64,000 nucleotides of DNA from Peristeroidobacter soli (lineage in GTDB: Bacteria > Pseudomonadota > Gammaproteobacteria > Steroidobacterales > Steroidobacteraceae). The stretch is taken from the NCBI RefSeq assembly GCF_004138485.1, contig NZ_RYEV01000003.1, forward strand, positions 186,001-250,000, in the 5' to 3' direction. The notes under the pieces were generated by a model that worked only from the letters and a program-made list of their open reading frames with translations, was not told where the DNA came from and searched no databases. Within the stretch, counting starts at the first letter, position 1, and every line of letters begins with the position of its first letter. The position numbers were made by a program, and so were the translations under genes. Shown here one piece after another: positions 6,436 through 17,965 of this stretch.

Positions 6436-8445
6436 ATGACTGCACCGAGCACCGATCTGCCGGTATTTTCTGCAATCAAGCCTGCTGAAGTGGCAGGCAA
6501 GCTGCGCGCCTTGCTGGATGGCAACCGCGCCGAGCTGGAGCGATTGCTGTCGAATGACACGGCGACCTGGGACTCGCTGATCGTCCCCCTCGAGGAGATG
6601 CAGCACCGGCTGTCCCGCACCTGGTCGCCGGTCGGGCACATGAACGGCGTGGTGAACACCGATGAGCTGCGCGCCGCCTACAACGAGTGTCTGCCGCTGC
6701 TCACCGCCTGGAACACCGATCTGGCGCAGAACGAGCGCCTCTATCAAGCCTACGAGACTGTGCTGAAGAACGAAGGCGCGCGTCTGTCGCCGGGCCAGCG
6801 CAAGCTGGTCGAGAACGCACTCCGCGATTTCCGCCTGGCTGGTGTCGCGCTGCCTGCGGACAAGAAGCAGCGTTACAAGGAGCTGGTCGAGAAGCTCGCA
6901 ACGCTGCAGTCGAAGTTCGATGAGAACGTGCTCGATGCGACCAACGCCTGGTCGCGCCTGCTCACCGATCAGAAAGAGATCGAAGGCCTGCCGGCGCCCA
7001 TCGTCGCGCGCGCGCGCGCCGCTGCCGAAGCTAAACAGCAAACAGGTTGGTTGTTCACGCTCGACGCGCCGAACTACACGGCAGTGATGATGCATGCCGC
7101 GCACGAGCCGCTGCGTCGTGATTTCTATCATGGCTGGACGACGCGCGCGTCCGATCAGGATGGCAATGAAGGCAAGTGGGACAACACCGCGCTGATGGAT
7201 CAGATCCTCGCGGTTCGCAACGAGGTCGCGAATCTCGTCGGCTATCCCAACTACGCGGAGTATTCGCTCGCGACCAAGATGGCGTCGTCGGTGCCGGAAG
7301 TTCGCGCCTTCCTCGAACAATTGGCGACGAAGAGCAAGCCGGTTGCGCAGCAAGAGTTCGATGACCTCACGAAGTTCGCGGGTCGCGAGCTGAGTGCCTG
7401 GGACGTGGCGTTCTACGCCGAGAAGCTCAAACGCGAACGCTTCAATCTTTCCGAAGAAGCGTTGCGCCCCTATTTCCCGTTGCCGCGCGTGTTGTCGGGC
7501 ATGTTCTCGGTCGCTGAGAAACTGTATGGCGTGAAGATCGCCGAGCGCACGGGCGTGGATATCTATCATCCCGATGTTCGCTTCTACGACATCCTCAATG
7601 AGGATGGTTCACGGCGTGGCAGCTTCTTCGTCGATCTGTACGCTCGCGCCAAGAAGCGCGGTGGTGCGTGGATGGATGAGTGTGTGGGGCGCAAGCAGAT
7701 GGCTGGGGCTACGGCATTGCCCGTTGCTTACCTGGTCTGCAACTTCATGCCGCCGGTGGGTTCGCAGCCATCGTTGCTCACGCACTCGGAAGTCGTGACG
7801 ATGTTCCATGAGTTCGGGCACGGGCTGCATCACATGCTGACGCGTGTGGATTATCCGAGCATCGCCGGTATCAATGGTGTGGCTTGGGATGCGGTCGAGT
7901 TGCCGAGTCAGTTCATGGAGAACTTCGCGTGGCGCGCGGAAGTGATTCCGATGATTTCGTCTCACGTGGAAACGGGCGAAGCGTTGCCGGAAGCGGAGCT
8001 GCAGAGGTTGCTCGGCACGCGTACATTCCAGGCGGGCATGCAGACGGTGCGACAGCTGGAATTCGCGCTGTTCGATCTGCGCATTCACAGTGAGTTCGTG
8101 CCGGGCGCGGCCAGCGCGGTGATGAAGACGCTGGATGAAGTTCGTGCGCAGGTGGCGGTGGTGAAGCCGCCGGCGTTCAATCGGTTCCCCAACAGCTTCC
8201 AGCATATTTTCTCGGGCGGGTACGCGGCGGGTTACTACAGCTATAAGTGGGCTGAGGTGCTGGCGGCGGATGCGTTCAGTGCCTTCGAGGAAGGCGGCAT
8301 CTTCAATCGCGCGGTGTCGAGCAAGTTCCTGTCTTCCATTCTGGAGCAGGGCGGCAGTAAGGATGCGATGGATGCATTCGTTGAATTCCGCGGGCGGAAG
8401 CCGACGATTGAGCCGTTGTTGAAGCAGTTGGGGCTCGCCGCATAA
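6436..8445 (+). CDS. prlC: Oligopeptidase A (M3 zinc metallopeptidase)
   Basis: This is a cytosolic M3-family thimet-type oligopeptidase that degrades short peptides, including cleaved signal peptides. The 669-residue length matches PrlC (about 680). The zinc site HEFGHGLHH lies near residue 457-465, followed by the second glutamate region WDAVELPSQFMENFAW. The helical N-terminal half forms the channel lid. The start is ATG 6436, because family homology begins there; the frame is open further upstream without family sequence. Confidence 0.93.
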   Translation: MTAPSTDLPVFSAIKPAEVAGKLRALLDGNRAELERLLSNDTATWDSLIVPLEEMQHRLSRTWSPVGHMNGVVNTDELRAAYNECLPLLTAWNTDLAQNERLYQAYETVLKNEGARLSPGQRKLVENALRDFRLAGVALPADKKQRYKELVEKLATLQSKFDENVLDATNAWSRLLTDQKEIEGLPAPIVARARAAAEAKQQTGWLFTLDAPNYTAVMMHAAHEPLRRDFYHGWTTRASDQDGNEGKWDNTALMDQILAVRNEVANLVGYPNYAEYSLATKMASSVPEVRAFLEQLATKSKPVAQQEFDDLTKFAGRELSAWDVAFYAEKLKRERFNLSEEALRPYFPLPRVLSGMFSVAEKLYGVKIAERTGVDIYHPDVRFYDILNEDGSRRGSFFVDLYARAKKRGGAWMDECVGRKQMAGATALPVAYLVCNFMPPVGSQPSLLTHSEVVTMFHEFGHGLHHMLTRVDYPSIAGINGVAWDAVELPSQFMENFAWRAEVIPMISSHVETGEALPEAELQRLLGTRTFQAGMQTVRQLEFALFDLRIHSEFVPGAASAVMKTLDEVRAQVAVVKPPAFNRFPNSFQHIFSGGYAAGYYSYKWAEVLAADAFSAFEEGGIFNRAVSSKFLSSILEQGGSKDAMDAFVEFRGRKPTIEPLLKQLGLAA

Positions 8446-8464
8446 CGCGGCCGCAAAGTTTTTT
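8437..8464 (+). terminator. Weak hairpin plus T-tract after prlC
   Basis: The stem GCCGC-ATAAC-GCGGC spans the prlC stop codon and is followed after seven bases by TTTTTT. The spacer between stem and T-run is longer than in a standard intrinsic terminator. A near-identical CATAACGCrGCCGCA string followed by a T-tract occurs after the extradiol dioxygenase gene (5421-5435). Confidence 0.35.
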
Positions 8465-8481
8465 ATTTGAGATCGGCCTGT

Positions 8482-8570
8482 GGCGAGCTCACGCTCGCCG
8501 CTGGATGCCGCCGGTTCGTTTTACTTCTCGATTTCAGACAGGAGTTGTGTGGCGAGCCCACTTGCTCGCC
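8482..8570. repeat. Two copies of a GGCGAGC/GCTCGCC hairpin (REP-like) before the carbonic anhydrase gene
   Basis: Each copy reads TGTGGCGAGC, a 4-6 base loop, then GCTCGCCG. The first stem-loop is 8482-8499 (loop TCAC) and the second 8551-8570 (loop CCACTT). The two are direct repeats 69 bp apart. The second ends 10 bp before the gene start, so it would sit in the 5' leader and could hide the translation start. Confidence 0.6.
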
Positions 8571-8580
8571 GGAACGCGCC

Positions 8581-9117
8581 ATGACGATTGAAACTTACCA
8601 AGGTATTGCTCCCACGCTCGGGCAGCGCGTTTTCGTCCATGAGGCGGCGGTCGTCATTGGCAAGGTCACGATTGGAGATGACTCGTCCGTATGGCCGACG
8701 GCCGTTATCCGTGGCGACGTGCATTCGATTCAGATCGGCGCACGAACCAGCGTGCAGGACGGCTCAGTGCTGCACGTCACGCACGACGGTCCGTACGCGC
8801 CGGGCGGGCGGTCGTTGATCATCGGTTCGGATGTGACGGTGGGTCATCGCGTGACCTTGCATGCGTGCACGATCGGTAACGCGTGCCTCATCGGCATGGG
8901 CGCGATTCTGCTCGACAACGTCGTGGTCGAAGACCTGGTGATGATCGGTGCCGGCACGCTGGTGCCGCCGGGCAAGGTGCTCGAGAAGGGCGGGCTGTAT
9001 GTGGGCAGCCCGGCCAAGCGGGTGCGCGATCTGACGGAGAAGGAGATCGCGTTCCTGACGTACTCAGCCGCGCACTACGTCAAGGTCAAAGACGAATATC
9101 TGCGCGCACGCGCGTAA
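8581..9117 (+). CDS. Gamma-class carbonic anhydrase-like protein (left-handed beta-helix, YrdA/PaaY type)
   Basis: This 178-residue trimeric left-handed beta-helix protein is built of hexapeptide repeats such as VVIGKVTIGDDSSVWPTAVIRGDV. The expected metal histidines are in LHVTHDG and VGHRVTLHAC, separated as in YrdA. The gamma-CA family hydrates CO2, though many YrdA relatives have no proven activity. The start is ATG 8581; the hairpin immediately upstream leaves no obvious free Shine-Dalgarno sequence. It stands alone between prlC and the convergent aroE. Confidence 0.88.
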   Translation: MTIETYQGIAPTLGQRVFVHEAAVVIGKVTIGDDSSVWPTAVIRGDVHSIQIGARTSVQDGSVLHVTHDGPYAPGGRSLIIGSDVTVGHRVTLHACTIGNACLIGMGAILLDNVVVEDLVMIGAGTLVPPGKVLEKGGLYVGSPAKRVRDLTEKEIAFLTYSAAHYVKVKDEYLRARA

Positions 9118-9135
9118 GGGCCGCGCCGACACAAC

Positions 9136-9180
9136 GCCGACTGTCGCCGCTTACAGTACTGCGAGCGCTGAGCAGTCGGC
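9136..9180. repeat. Inverted repeat between convergent genes
   Basis: GCCGACTG (9136-9143) and CAGTCGGC (9173-9180) form an 8-bp stem with a 29-base loop between the carbonic anhydrase and aroE ends. It could serve as a bidirectional termination signal, but no T-run follows on either strand. Confidence 0.3.
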
Positions 9181-9235
9181 GGCTGCAAGATGGCTCGGGA
9201 TGATGTTGAGGTGAGCCCGCGTGTAAGTTTCTTAG

Positions 9236-11157
<1,922 letters not shown>

Positions 11158-11256
11158 CTACCCTGACCGATCAGGGGATCATTGGTCGCAATGCTTCGCC
11201 CGGCGGGGGTTGAGGCCGATACGTAAGTAGAGACTGAAGAAGGTTGAGAGAAGTTC

Positions 11257-11844
11257 ATGCGTGAACCCACCCGTTGCCACTGGGCGTCGCTGGTCAGCAG
11301 CCCGCTCTACCTCGAATACCACGATAAGGAGTGGGGCGTGCCCGCCTGGGACGATGCCACCCAGTTCGAATTCCTGATTCTGGAAGGGGCGCAGGCCGGG
11401 CTGTCGTGGTCGACCATTCTCAACAAGCGCGACGGCTACCGGGCCGCCTTCGCCGGCTTCGACCCTGAACGCATTGCGAAATTCGGCAAGCGGGACGTGG
11501 CGCGGCTGATGAAGGACCCGGGCATCGTGCGCAACCGGCTCAAGATCGAGTCGGCCATCGGCAATGCCAAGGCCTTCCTGGCGTTCCAGGGCGACTTCGC
11601 CAGGCACCTGTGGAGCTTCGTCGGCGGCAAGCCTCTCCAGAACAACATTGCCGAACATGGCAAGGTTCCGGCCACCAGCCCGGAGTCGGATGCGTTGAGC
11701 AAAGATCTGAAAAAGCGCGGCTTCCGTTTCGTGGGCAGCACCATCATCTACGCGCACATGCAGGCGACCGGCATGGTGAACGATCACCTGACCAGCTGTT
11801 TTCGCCACAAACAATGCAAGGCGCTGGCAAAGAAGGCCGCTTAG
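11257..11844 (+). CDS. tag: DNA-3-methyladenine glycosylase I
   Basis: This is the base-excision-repair enzyme that removes 3-methyladenine. The 195-residue product starts with the zinc-site region RCHWAS and continues with YHDKEWGVP, the family signature FEFLILEGAQAGLSW, and FVGSTIIYAHMQATGMVNDHLTSCFRHKQC with the remaining His/Cys ligands. The start ATG is preceded by GAGAGAAG. It converges with rlmJ one base after its stop. Confidence 0.93.
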   Translation: MREPTRCHWASLVSSPLYLEYHDKEWGVPAWDDATQFEFLILEGAQAGLSWSTILNKRDGYRAAFAGFDPERIAKFGKRDVARLMKDPGIVRNRLKIESAIGNAKAFLAFQGDFARHLWSFVGGKPLQNNIAEHGKVPATSPESDALSKDLKKRGFRFVGSTIIYAHMQATGMVNDHLTSCFRHKQCKALAKKAA

Positions 11845-11845
11845 C

Positions 11846-12691
11846 TCACTCCGGGACCAGCCATTGGATGTTCACGCCGCCCGCGCCGTCTTCGGCCATG
11901 GCGGCGTGAGCTTCGCGAAGGGCCGGTGCGATCTCCTCGTCGAACTGCCAGGGGGGATTGGCGATGATCAATCCGGAGCCGTTCAAGCCCAGCGGCGAAT
12001 CGGCCGGTCGCACGTTCAGCTCCACCTGCAACAGCTTTCTCAATCCCGAATTTTGCAGCGACAGGTGCAGTCGCTGCGTTTCGCGGCCGGGCTTGATCGG
12101 ATACCACAGCGCGAACATGCCATTCGGCCAGCGGCTCGCGCCTAGCAGCAGCGCCTTCTCGACTTGAGTGAATTCATGTTCCGATTCGTAGGGCGGATCG
12201 ATCAGCACCAGGCCGCGATTTTCACGGGGCGGCAGATAGGTTTTCAGCGCGGCATAACCATCGCCGCACACGACCGACACGCCGCGTCGACCGCGCGTCG
12301 CCTGTTCGAGCGCTTGAGCCTCGGCGATTTGCTTTTCCACCAGTACGATGCGGTCGCCGGGTCGCAGATCGCGCGCCGCCAGTACCGGCGAACCCGGGTA
12401 GCGTTGCGAGGTGATGGCGGAGATCTCTTCCGGGGAACTAACCGCGTCCAGATAGCGCCGAAGATCTGGAGAGGCGCGAGCGATGCGCAACACGCGGCCG
12501 ACGCCGCCCTGCGACTCGTTGCCGCGTAATGCATCGTGGGACAGCAGGTCGTACCACCCTCGACCCGCATGAGTATCGAGATAGAACAGCGGTTTAGGTT
12601 TACGCTTGAGTCGCTCGAGCAGGGCCAGCAGTACGATGTGCTTGTGGACATCGGCGAAGTTGCCGGCATGGAACACGTGGCGATAATTCAC
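11846..12691 (-). CDS. rlmJ: 23S rRNA (adenine2030-N6)-methyltransferase
   Basis: This SAM-dependent enzyme methylates A2030 of 23S rRNA. The 281-residue product begins VNYRHVFHAGNFADVHKHI, the RlmJ N-terminal signature, and has the N6-adenine methyltransferase motif DPPYES and the C-terminal IANPPWQ. The frame is open far upstream, but homology starts at the GTG at 12691, which I take as the start. It is divergent from the lipoprotein gene, with 36 bp between them. Confidence 0.92.
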   Translation of the reverse strand: MNYRHVFHAGNFADVHKHIVLLALLERLKRKPKPLFYLDTHAGRGWYDLLSHDALRGNESQGGVGRVLRIARASPDLRRYLDAVSSPEEISAITSQRYPGSPVLAARDLRPGDRIVLVEKQIAEAQALEQATRGRRGVSVVCGDGYAALKTYLPPRENRGLVLIDPPYESEHEFTQVEKALLLGASRWPNGMFALWYPIKPGRETQRLHLSLQNSGLRKLLQVELNVRPADSPLGLNGSGLIIANPPWQFDEEIAPALREAHAAMAEDGAGGVNIQWLVPE

Positions 12692-12727
12692 GGGCAGATC
12701 GGGGCGGAATTTGTGAGGGACAGATCC

Positions 12728-13249
12728 ATGATCGTACTGAATTCTCCAGCGCGAGGCTCTTCGATCCTGGCCGTACTGGTGTTGACCTCGTTGACCGCAG
12801 CCTGCTCGGGCTCGGATCGGCGCACCGCGGCGGCTGAACCTGCGTCGGTGGAAAGTCGGAGGGCCGCGATGGAGAACGAAAGCAAGAAAATGCCGCCCGC
12901 GCGTGCACCGGGCGAGGAGCGCACGCCGCTGCAGGGCACCGGCGAAGTGCCGCAGCAGCTGCTGGCGATTTTCCAGGACGATCTGGCGCGTCGTGCGCTC
13001 GTGAAGCACGACGCAATTACGGTCTTGAGTGCGACCGAGCACCAATGGCCGGACGGTTCGCTGGGATGTCCGCAGCCCGGAATGATGTACACGCAGATGA
13101 TCGTGCCGGGCTATCGCGTGGTCCTGGGAGCGGGCGGCAACCGCTACGCTTACCACTCGGATCGGCGGGGCAACTTCGTGGTTTGCTCCAACGGCATGCC
13201 GTTCAAGCCGGTGAAAGAGCAGGTCAAAGGCGAGTCGCCGGCGGAATGA
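12728..13249 (+). CDS. Small lipoprotein of unknown function
   Basis: This 173-residue protein has a lipoprotein signal: a hydrophobic core SSILAVLVLTSLTAA followed by Cys at about residue 26 (LTAAC lipobox). After a polar linker comes a compact C-terminal domain with SATEHQWPDGSLGCPQPGMMYTQM, VPGYRVVL and FVVCSNG, a pattern seen in uncharacterised secreted proteins with two conserved cysteines. The function is not recognised. It is divergent from rlmJ and convergent with the subtilase, with a strong hairpin after its stop. Confidence 0.75.
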   Translation: MIVLNSPARGSSILAVLVLTSLTAACSGSDRRTAAAEPASVESRRAAMENESKKMPPARAPGEERTPLQGTGEVPQQLLAIFQDDLARRALVKHDAITVLSATEHQWPDGSLGCPQPGMMYTQMIVPGYRVVLGAGGNRYAYHSDRRGNFVVCSNGMPFKPVKEQVKGESPAE

Positions 13250-13299
13250 CGAATGCGGTCGCCGCCGCGTCCCTGACGACTCCGGAGATCATGAAGCAA

Positions 13300-13329
13300 C
13301 AAGCCCCGGGCATCGCTGCTCGGGGCTTG
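13300..13329. terminator. Probable bidirectional terminator hairpin
   Basis: A perfect 9-bp stem (CAAGCCCCG / CGGGGCTTG) with a 12-base loop lies between the convergent lipoprotein and subtilase genes. A T-rich stretch follows on the minus strand (TTGTTGCTT); none follows on the plus strand. Confidence 0.6.
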
Positions 13330-13349
13330 GGGCCGAGAGGTGAGTACGG

Positions 13350-16300
13350 TCAGAACTTGATCTTGCCGCCCGGTGGCGCGATGAACAGGGCCTCGGTGCT
13401 CTTGGTAGCGCCACCGCAATTGTTCGCGGAGGCGCAGCGATCGCCGTCGGTCTGAATCATCACGCCCAGTTCCTTGGTGGTTCCCGGGATCTGACCGAAG
13501 TCGTACACCGAGACATTGCCGCTCGCACCGCCTGCCAGGTCGCTGGCCGGCGCGGCGAAGTAACGTTCGCCGAAAGGTACGATCTTCAAGCCCTCGATCG
13601 AATCGCCCGGGCCACCGAAGTAAAAGTCATCGGCGAACACGGAGATGCCGACCACTTTGCGTGCTTCCACATCGGCCGCGGTCAGGCCGAACTGCTCGAG
13701 GCACGCGTTCAACACGGTGGTGCTCGAATTGGTCGGATGCTCGACGAACCAGAAGGCGTCGGCGTCGCCCGTGGCCAGATTGATGGACCATGCCAATTGC
13801 CGGCCATCGCTCAGCTCGTTCAACGAGACGTCGCGATTCAGCAGCCAGTAGTCGTCCTCGCCGTCGTTGTTGAGATCCAGCGCGATACGATGATCGACCG
13901 CCACCGGCAACGTCTCACGTTCCCACATGTTCACCGCGAACGACCACAGATAGCCGGACGAGCAAACATCCGTCGGCACTTCCAACGTCGTGACACCCAC
14001 GGCGCGCAAGTCCGGGCGCGGCGCGTTCTCGCCGCGTCCGCCAGGCGGCGAGTTCGGGCTCGTTGCCAACAGTGAGTAACCGTTGAGCTGCGCAGCGCCC
14101 ACGCCACGATTCTTCAGGCTGATTGTGCCCACCCCACCGCCGCCCGCTTTCCAGGTCGGTCCACCCACGACCTGAGTGTCCGCGGACTTGCGCGGCAACA
14201 CGTGCCAGGGCAGCGTGAATTTCTCCGGCTTGCCGAACAGCGCGACTTTCTCGAACACCAGATAGCCGTCGTACTCCTGCAGAGTCAGCGGCACGGGATT
14301 CGGACCATCCGGGCCTGCGTTCATCAGGTTGTTACGCAGCTTGCCGCCTTCAATGGTCATGAACACATCGATGGTGCGATCGCCCTTGGCGGGCACCGCG
14401 ATCAACGGCAACGCATGGATCTTCACCGCGCCGTTGGCGACATCGTTGGCGAAGCGATAGGTCGGCTTCACCTTGAAGATCGCCGGCTGCCTGGCACGAT
14501 TGAAGACGCGCACGCGCTTGTGCACGAGGACTGCCTTGTCCGCCACGTCGACGAAGCCGAAGCTCACGCCGCCGCTGCGAGTGCCGCTCTTCACCAGATC
14601 GAAGCCATAAGCGCCGGCTGTCGCAGCCGCCGCGCGATCGACACGAACTTCACCGCCACCGATACGTGAGATCGGCGCGAGCGAGTCCGGAATCACACCG
14701 GATGGCGAGCCCGGTTGCTCGATGTTGGTCTCCGCATTGTTGATCAGCAGTTGTTTCAATCGCTGCGGGGCCACCGTCGGATACAGCTGTTTCAACAACG
14801 CTGCCGAGCCCGACACCATCGGTGCCGCGCCCGAAGTACCGCCGAACGCATCGGACTGAGTGCCGGTGCCCGACATCGCCGACACCGACGCACCCGGCGC
14901 GCCGATTTCGGGCTTGATGCGGAAGTCTTCGAACATCGGTCCGCGCGATGAAGTCGAAGTCACTGAGCTGATCAATGGGAAGGTGTTGTTGGGATCGAAC
15001 CGCACCGTCGCGCCGGTGCGGATGGCATTCGCATCGGCCTGATTGATCATGTAGCCCGGAATGGTGATGGGCACACCATCCGAATACGCACCCGTGAACG
15101 GCGCGCTGCCGTCGACCAGGCCAATGATGCCGATCAACGCGCCGCCCGCCTGGATGTTACGAATCTTGTCGGAGAACGTGCAGGTGCCGCGATTCACCAG
15201 CGCGATGCGTCCCGTCAGCGAGCCTGCCGCGAACGGCGTGCAACCGAGCGCGTTGCTTGCTGTGAAGACCACCGGTGCGGTAATCGCTGTCGTCAGCTCG
15301 GCGGACCAGTCTTGATGAATCGCGCCTCGTTGCGCGGGCGTGACGGCCGGCGTAACGATGGTCATCAGGTCGACGACTGCGGAGGGAACATTGGTCTGCG
15401 CGACCGACAGCGCCGTGACAGCAGCTGCGGGCGAGCCAGTGATGAAAGGTTTGTCCGAGCCATTGCCCGCCGACGCCACAGTGAACGCACCGAGCTTCGT
15501 GGCGCGATCGACCGCTGCGGACAGATCATCATCGAACGGCTGGCCGTAATCGGAGCCGAGCGACATGTTGATGATGTCGGCATGATCGGAAGTGTCGCCG
15601 TCGCCGTTCGGATCGATGGCCCACTCGAACGCTTGCATCAGTGCGACGCCGCTGCACGAAGAAGTCGGAACGGCGCAGGCCTTGACCGCATACAACTTCA
15701 CATCCGGCGCAACGCCATTCTTGCCGCCGATGATGTCGGCGACATGGGTGCCGTGACCGCCAAAGGTGCTTTGATCGGGAGCCGCGATCGGATCCGGGTC
15801 CGGAGCGAGCGGTGGGCTGCCGGCAGCGCCGGTCCATGCTTCGCCGACGAAGTCATAACCGCCGATGACCTTGGCGGTGGGGAAGAGGCCGTCGGTGGTG
15901 GTGTTGCGAGGATCGGCGGCGGAGGTGCCCCATGCCTTTGCGTAGGCTTCCGCGGTTCCGGCGCCGCCCAGTGATTTGTGGGTGTAATCGATGCCGCTAT
16001 CGATCACCGCGACACGTACGCCTTTGCCAGTCACGCCCAGGCCGTGCAATGTTTCACCGCCGATGTATGGAACGGTTTCCGTGAGGTTGCGCTTGTAGTT
16101 GCCGGTCGGCGCGACGCGTGTGACCGCGCGATCGCTCGCAAGCGCTTTCACGTCGGTGGAGTCGATCTCGAGGAACACCGTGTTGGCAACCAACTGCACC
16201 GAGCCGATGACAGTGGCGCTCGGTGCGCTCTGCGCGATGCGGCTGATGAATGCTGTTTGTTCGACCAACACCTCGGCTTTGGTCGTTCCAGTGCGGTCGC

Positions 16301-16544
16301 CGACGGGAGCGGTGTTCAGTGAGACGGCGACTTGCACACGCATCGGTGTGCTGGAGTTGCGTAGTAGCTGCGTGACATCGTTGAGCTGTGAGCGCGCCGG
16401 TGTTGGCAAGCGCGACTCCAGTTTTTTGGAGCCGGTTGCCACAGCGCGCTGAGCGGCGCTGGCATCGGCGGCCACGATCGTCAGCACGGTCGTGGCGATC
16501 AGCGACAGTGGACCCACTGTCGCCCTCCTGCGAAAGTTAGCCAT
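13350..16544 (-). CDS. Secreted S8 subtilisin-like serine protease with PA insert
   Basis: This large 1064-residue exported protease has a signal peptide that probably ends at ASA near residue 30 and an inhibitor-like propeptide to about residue 160. The S8 domain has Asp182 (VAVIDSGIDYTH), His264 (GGHGTHVA), Asn361 (ASAGNGS) and Ser571 (GGTSGAAPM). A protease-associated (PA) domain is inserted at about 425-515 (ALVNRGTCTFSDKI). Downstream lie fibronectin-like/Fn3-type beta regions and a C-terminal segment containing NNDGEDDYWLLNRD. The likely role is extracellular protein degradation. It is transcribed alone; the 257 bp before hemF upstream contain no other gene that I can see. Confidence 0.9.
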   Translation of the reverse strand: MANFRRRATVGPLSLIATTVLTIVAADASAAQRAVATGSKKLESRLPTPARSQLNDVTQLLRNSSTPMRVQVAVSLNTAPVGDRTGTTKAEVLVEQTAFISRIAQSAPSATVIGSVQLVANTVFLEIDSTDVKALASDRAVTRVAPTGNYKRNLTETVPYIGGETLHGLGVTGKGVRVAVIDSGIDYTHKSLGGAGTAEAYAKAWGTSAADPRNTTTDGLFPTAKVIGGYDFVGEAWTGAAGSPPLAPDPDPIAAPDQSTFGGHGTHVADIIGGKNGVAPDVKLYAVKACAVPTSSCSGVALMQAFEWAIDPNGDGDTSDHADIINMSLGSDYGQPFDDDLSAAVDRATKLGAFTVASAGNGSDKPFITGSPAAAVTALSVAQTNVPSAVVDLMTIVTPAVTPAQRGAIHQDWSAELTTAITAPVVFTASNALGCTPFAAGSLTGRIALVNRGTCTFSDKIRNIQAGGALIGIIGLVDGSAPFTGAYSDGVPITIPGYMINQADANAIRTGATVRFDPNNTFPLISSVTSTSSRGPMFEDFRIKPEIGAPGASVSAMSGTGTQSDAFGGTSGAAPMVSGSAALLKQLYPTVAPQRLKQLLINNAETNIEQPGSPSGVIPDSLAPISRIGGGEVRVDRAAAATAGAYGFDLVKSGTRSGGVSFGFVDVADKAVLVHKRVRVFNRARQPAIFKVKPTYRFANDVANGAVKIHALPLIAVPAKGDRTIDVFMTIEGGKLRNNLMNAGPDGPNPVPLTLQEYDGYLVFEKVALFGKPEKFTLPWHVLPRKSADTQVVGGPTWKAGGGGVGTISLKNRGVGAAQLNGYSLLATSPNSPPGGRGENAPRPDLRAVGVTTLEVPTDVCSSGYLWSFAVNMWERETLPVAVDHRIALDLNNDGEDDYWLLNRDVSLNELSDGRQLAWSINLATGDADAFWFVEHPTNSSTTVLNACLEQFGLTAADVEARKVVGISVFADDFYFGGPGDSIEGLKIVPFGERYFAAPASDLAGGASGNVSVYDFGQIPGTTKELGVMIQTDGDRCASANNCGGATKSTEALFIAPPGGKIKF

Positions 16545-16801
16545 GATGATCCCCTTGCTGTTATCTGCGATCGCGCGACATTCGCCGCCTTCGCTCGGCG
16601 TAGTTGCAGTTCCGCGGCCAGACGGTATCGAATGCGCAATCGCTGCAACCGACGCTACTCCTGCGCCGCGGCCAATTCAATTACGCAAACTTTCCAAACG
16701 CGCGCGCGTCCGACGCACGACTGACAAAAGTTAGTGCTGAGAGCGTTTGTATACTGAGAAGTGTCAATCGCCTCGACACCCTCACGAACGGCGTGAATGT
16801 T

Positions 16802-17722
16802 TTATTTCAGCTCGCGAAGCCAGTCGCGCGGTCGGAGGAAATCTGAATAGAGGCGTGCTTCGGGCGTGCCGGCTGCCGGTGTCCAGTTGTATTCCCAGCG
16901 GACCAGCGGCGGCAGAGACATCAGGATGGATTCGGTGCGGCCGCCGGATTGCAGTCCGAAATGCGTGCCGCGATCGTAAACCAGGTTGAATTCGACGTAG
17001 CGTCCGCGACGGTACAGCTGGAACTGCCGTTCACGTTCGCCGTGCGGATGGTCCTTGCGACGCTCGACGATGGGCAGATACGCCTTCAGGAAATGATCGC
17101 CGACGCTGCGTTGATAAGCGAAGCAGTGCTCGAAGCCGCCTTCGTTCAGGTCGTCGAAGAACAGGCCGCCGACGCCGCGGGTCTCGTTACGATGTTTGAG
17201 GAAGAAATATCGGTCGCACCAGTCCTTGTGCCTGGAATACACATCGGCGCCGAACGGCTCGCAGGCTTGTTGCGCGGTCCGGTGCCAGTGCAGGACGTCT
17301 TCGTCGAACGGATAGTAGGGAGTGAGATCGAAGCCGCCACCGAACCACCACGCGCCCGGTGAGCCGTCCTTGGGGAGGGCGTTGAAGAAACGCACGTTGG
17401 CGTGCGTGGTCGGGATGTAAGGATTCCAGGGATGAATGACCAGCGACACGCCGGTCGCCATCCATTGCGCGTCGGCCAGCTCGGGTCGCTGAGCGGTCGC
17501 GCTCGGCGGCAGGCGAGAGCCCATGACATGAGAGAAGTTGACGCCGGCCTGTTCGAAGACCTTGCCGTTGCGAAGCACGCGGCTGTCGCCGCCACCGCCT
17601 TCGGCTCGCTCCCAACGATCGCTGCTGAACTGCGCGCCGCCGTCGATCTGCTCGAGGCCCGAGCAAATGCGATCCTGCAGTCCGCGCAGGTAAGCGAGCA
17701 CGGCATCAGCATCGACGGCCAT
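16802..17722 (-). CDS. hemF: Oxygen-dependent coproporphyrinogen III oxidase
   Basis: This enzyme converts coproporphyrinogen III to protoporphyrinogen IX using O2. The 306-residue product carries the HemF signatures [48 protein letters not shown] and the C-terminal [31 protein letters not shown]. The start is ATG 17722; a TTG codon directly before it is a less likely start. It is separate from hemB, which lies 6 kb away. Confidence 0.95.
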   Translation of the reverse strand: MAVDADAVLAYLRGLQDRICSGLEQIDGGAQFSSDRWERAEGGGGDSRVLRNGKVFEQAGVNFSHVMGSRLPPSATAQRPELADAQWMATGVSLVIHPWNPYIPTTHANVRFFNALPKDGSPGAWWFGGGFDLTPYYPFDEDVLHWHRTAQQACEPFGADVYSRHKDWCDRYFFLKHRNETRGVGGLFFDDLNEGGFEHCFAYQRSVGDHFLKAYLPIVERRKDHPHGERERQFQLYRRGRYVEFNLVYDRGTHFGLQSGGRTESILMSLPPLVRWEYNWTPAAGTPEARLYSDFLRPRDWLRELK

Positions 17723-17873
17723 CAACGATCTCCAATGGAACGACTGCGGTCATGATGCGACCAAGTCGTCACTGAGGGAAGTCGAGCTCGATCGCCCGAC
17801 GCCGCCACGCCAGTGCCGATCTTGCCGCGGCGGCCAGCGCCGCTGCCCGGACAGGCAGCTATTCGCCTGAGTG

Positions 17874-17953
17874 CTTCGAATGAACCGACGCCGCTGTCAG
17901 CAAGGTGTGCTTGCTTCGAGCGAGCCGACGCCGGCGTCGAGGAGGTGCGCGCG
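17874..17953. repeat. Imperfect 40-bp tandem repeat in the hemF-topA gap
   Basis: The 303-bp gap between hemF and topA holds two adjacent copies of a 40-bp unit starting CTTCGA at 17874 and 17914, sharing CCGACGCCG and GTC blocks at matching positions (roughly 70% identity by eye). A third, more degraded copy may continue from 17954 into the terminator hairpin. No open frame here looks like a gene. Confidence 0.45.
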
Positions 17954-17965
17954 TAGAACGAACTG

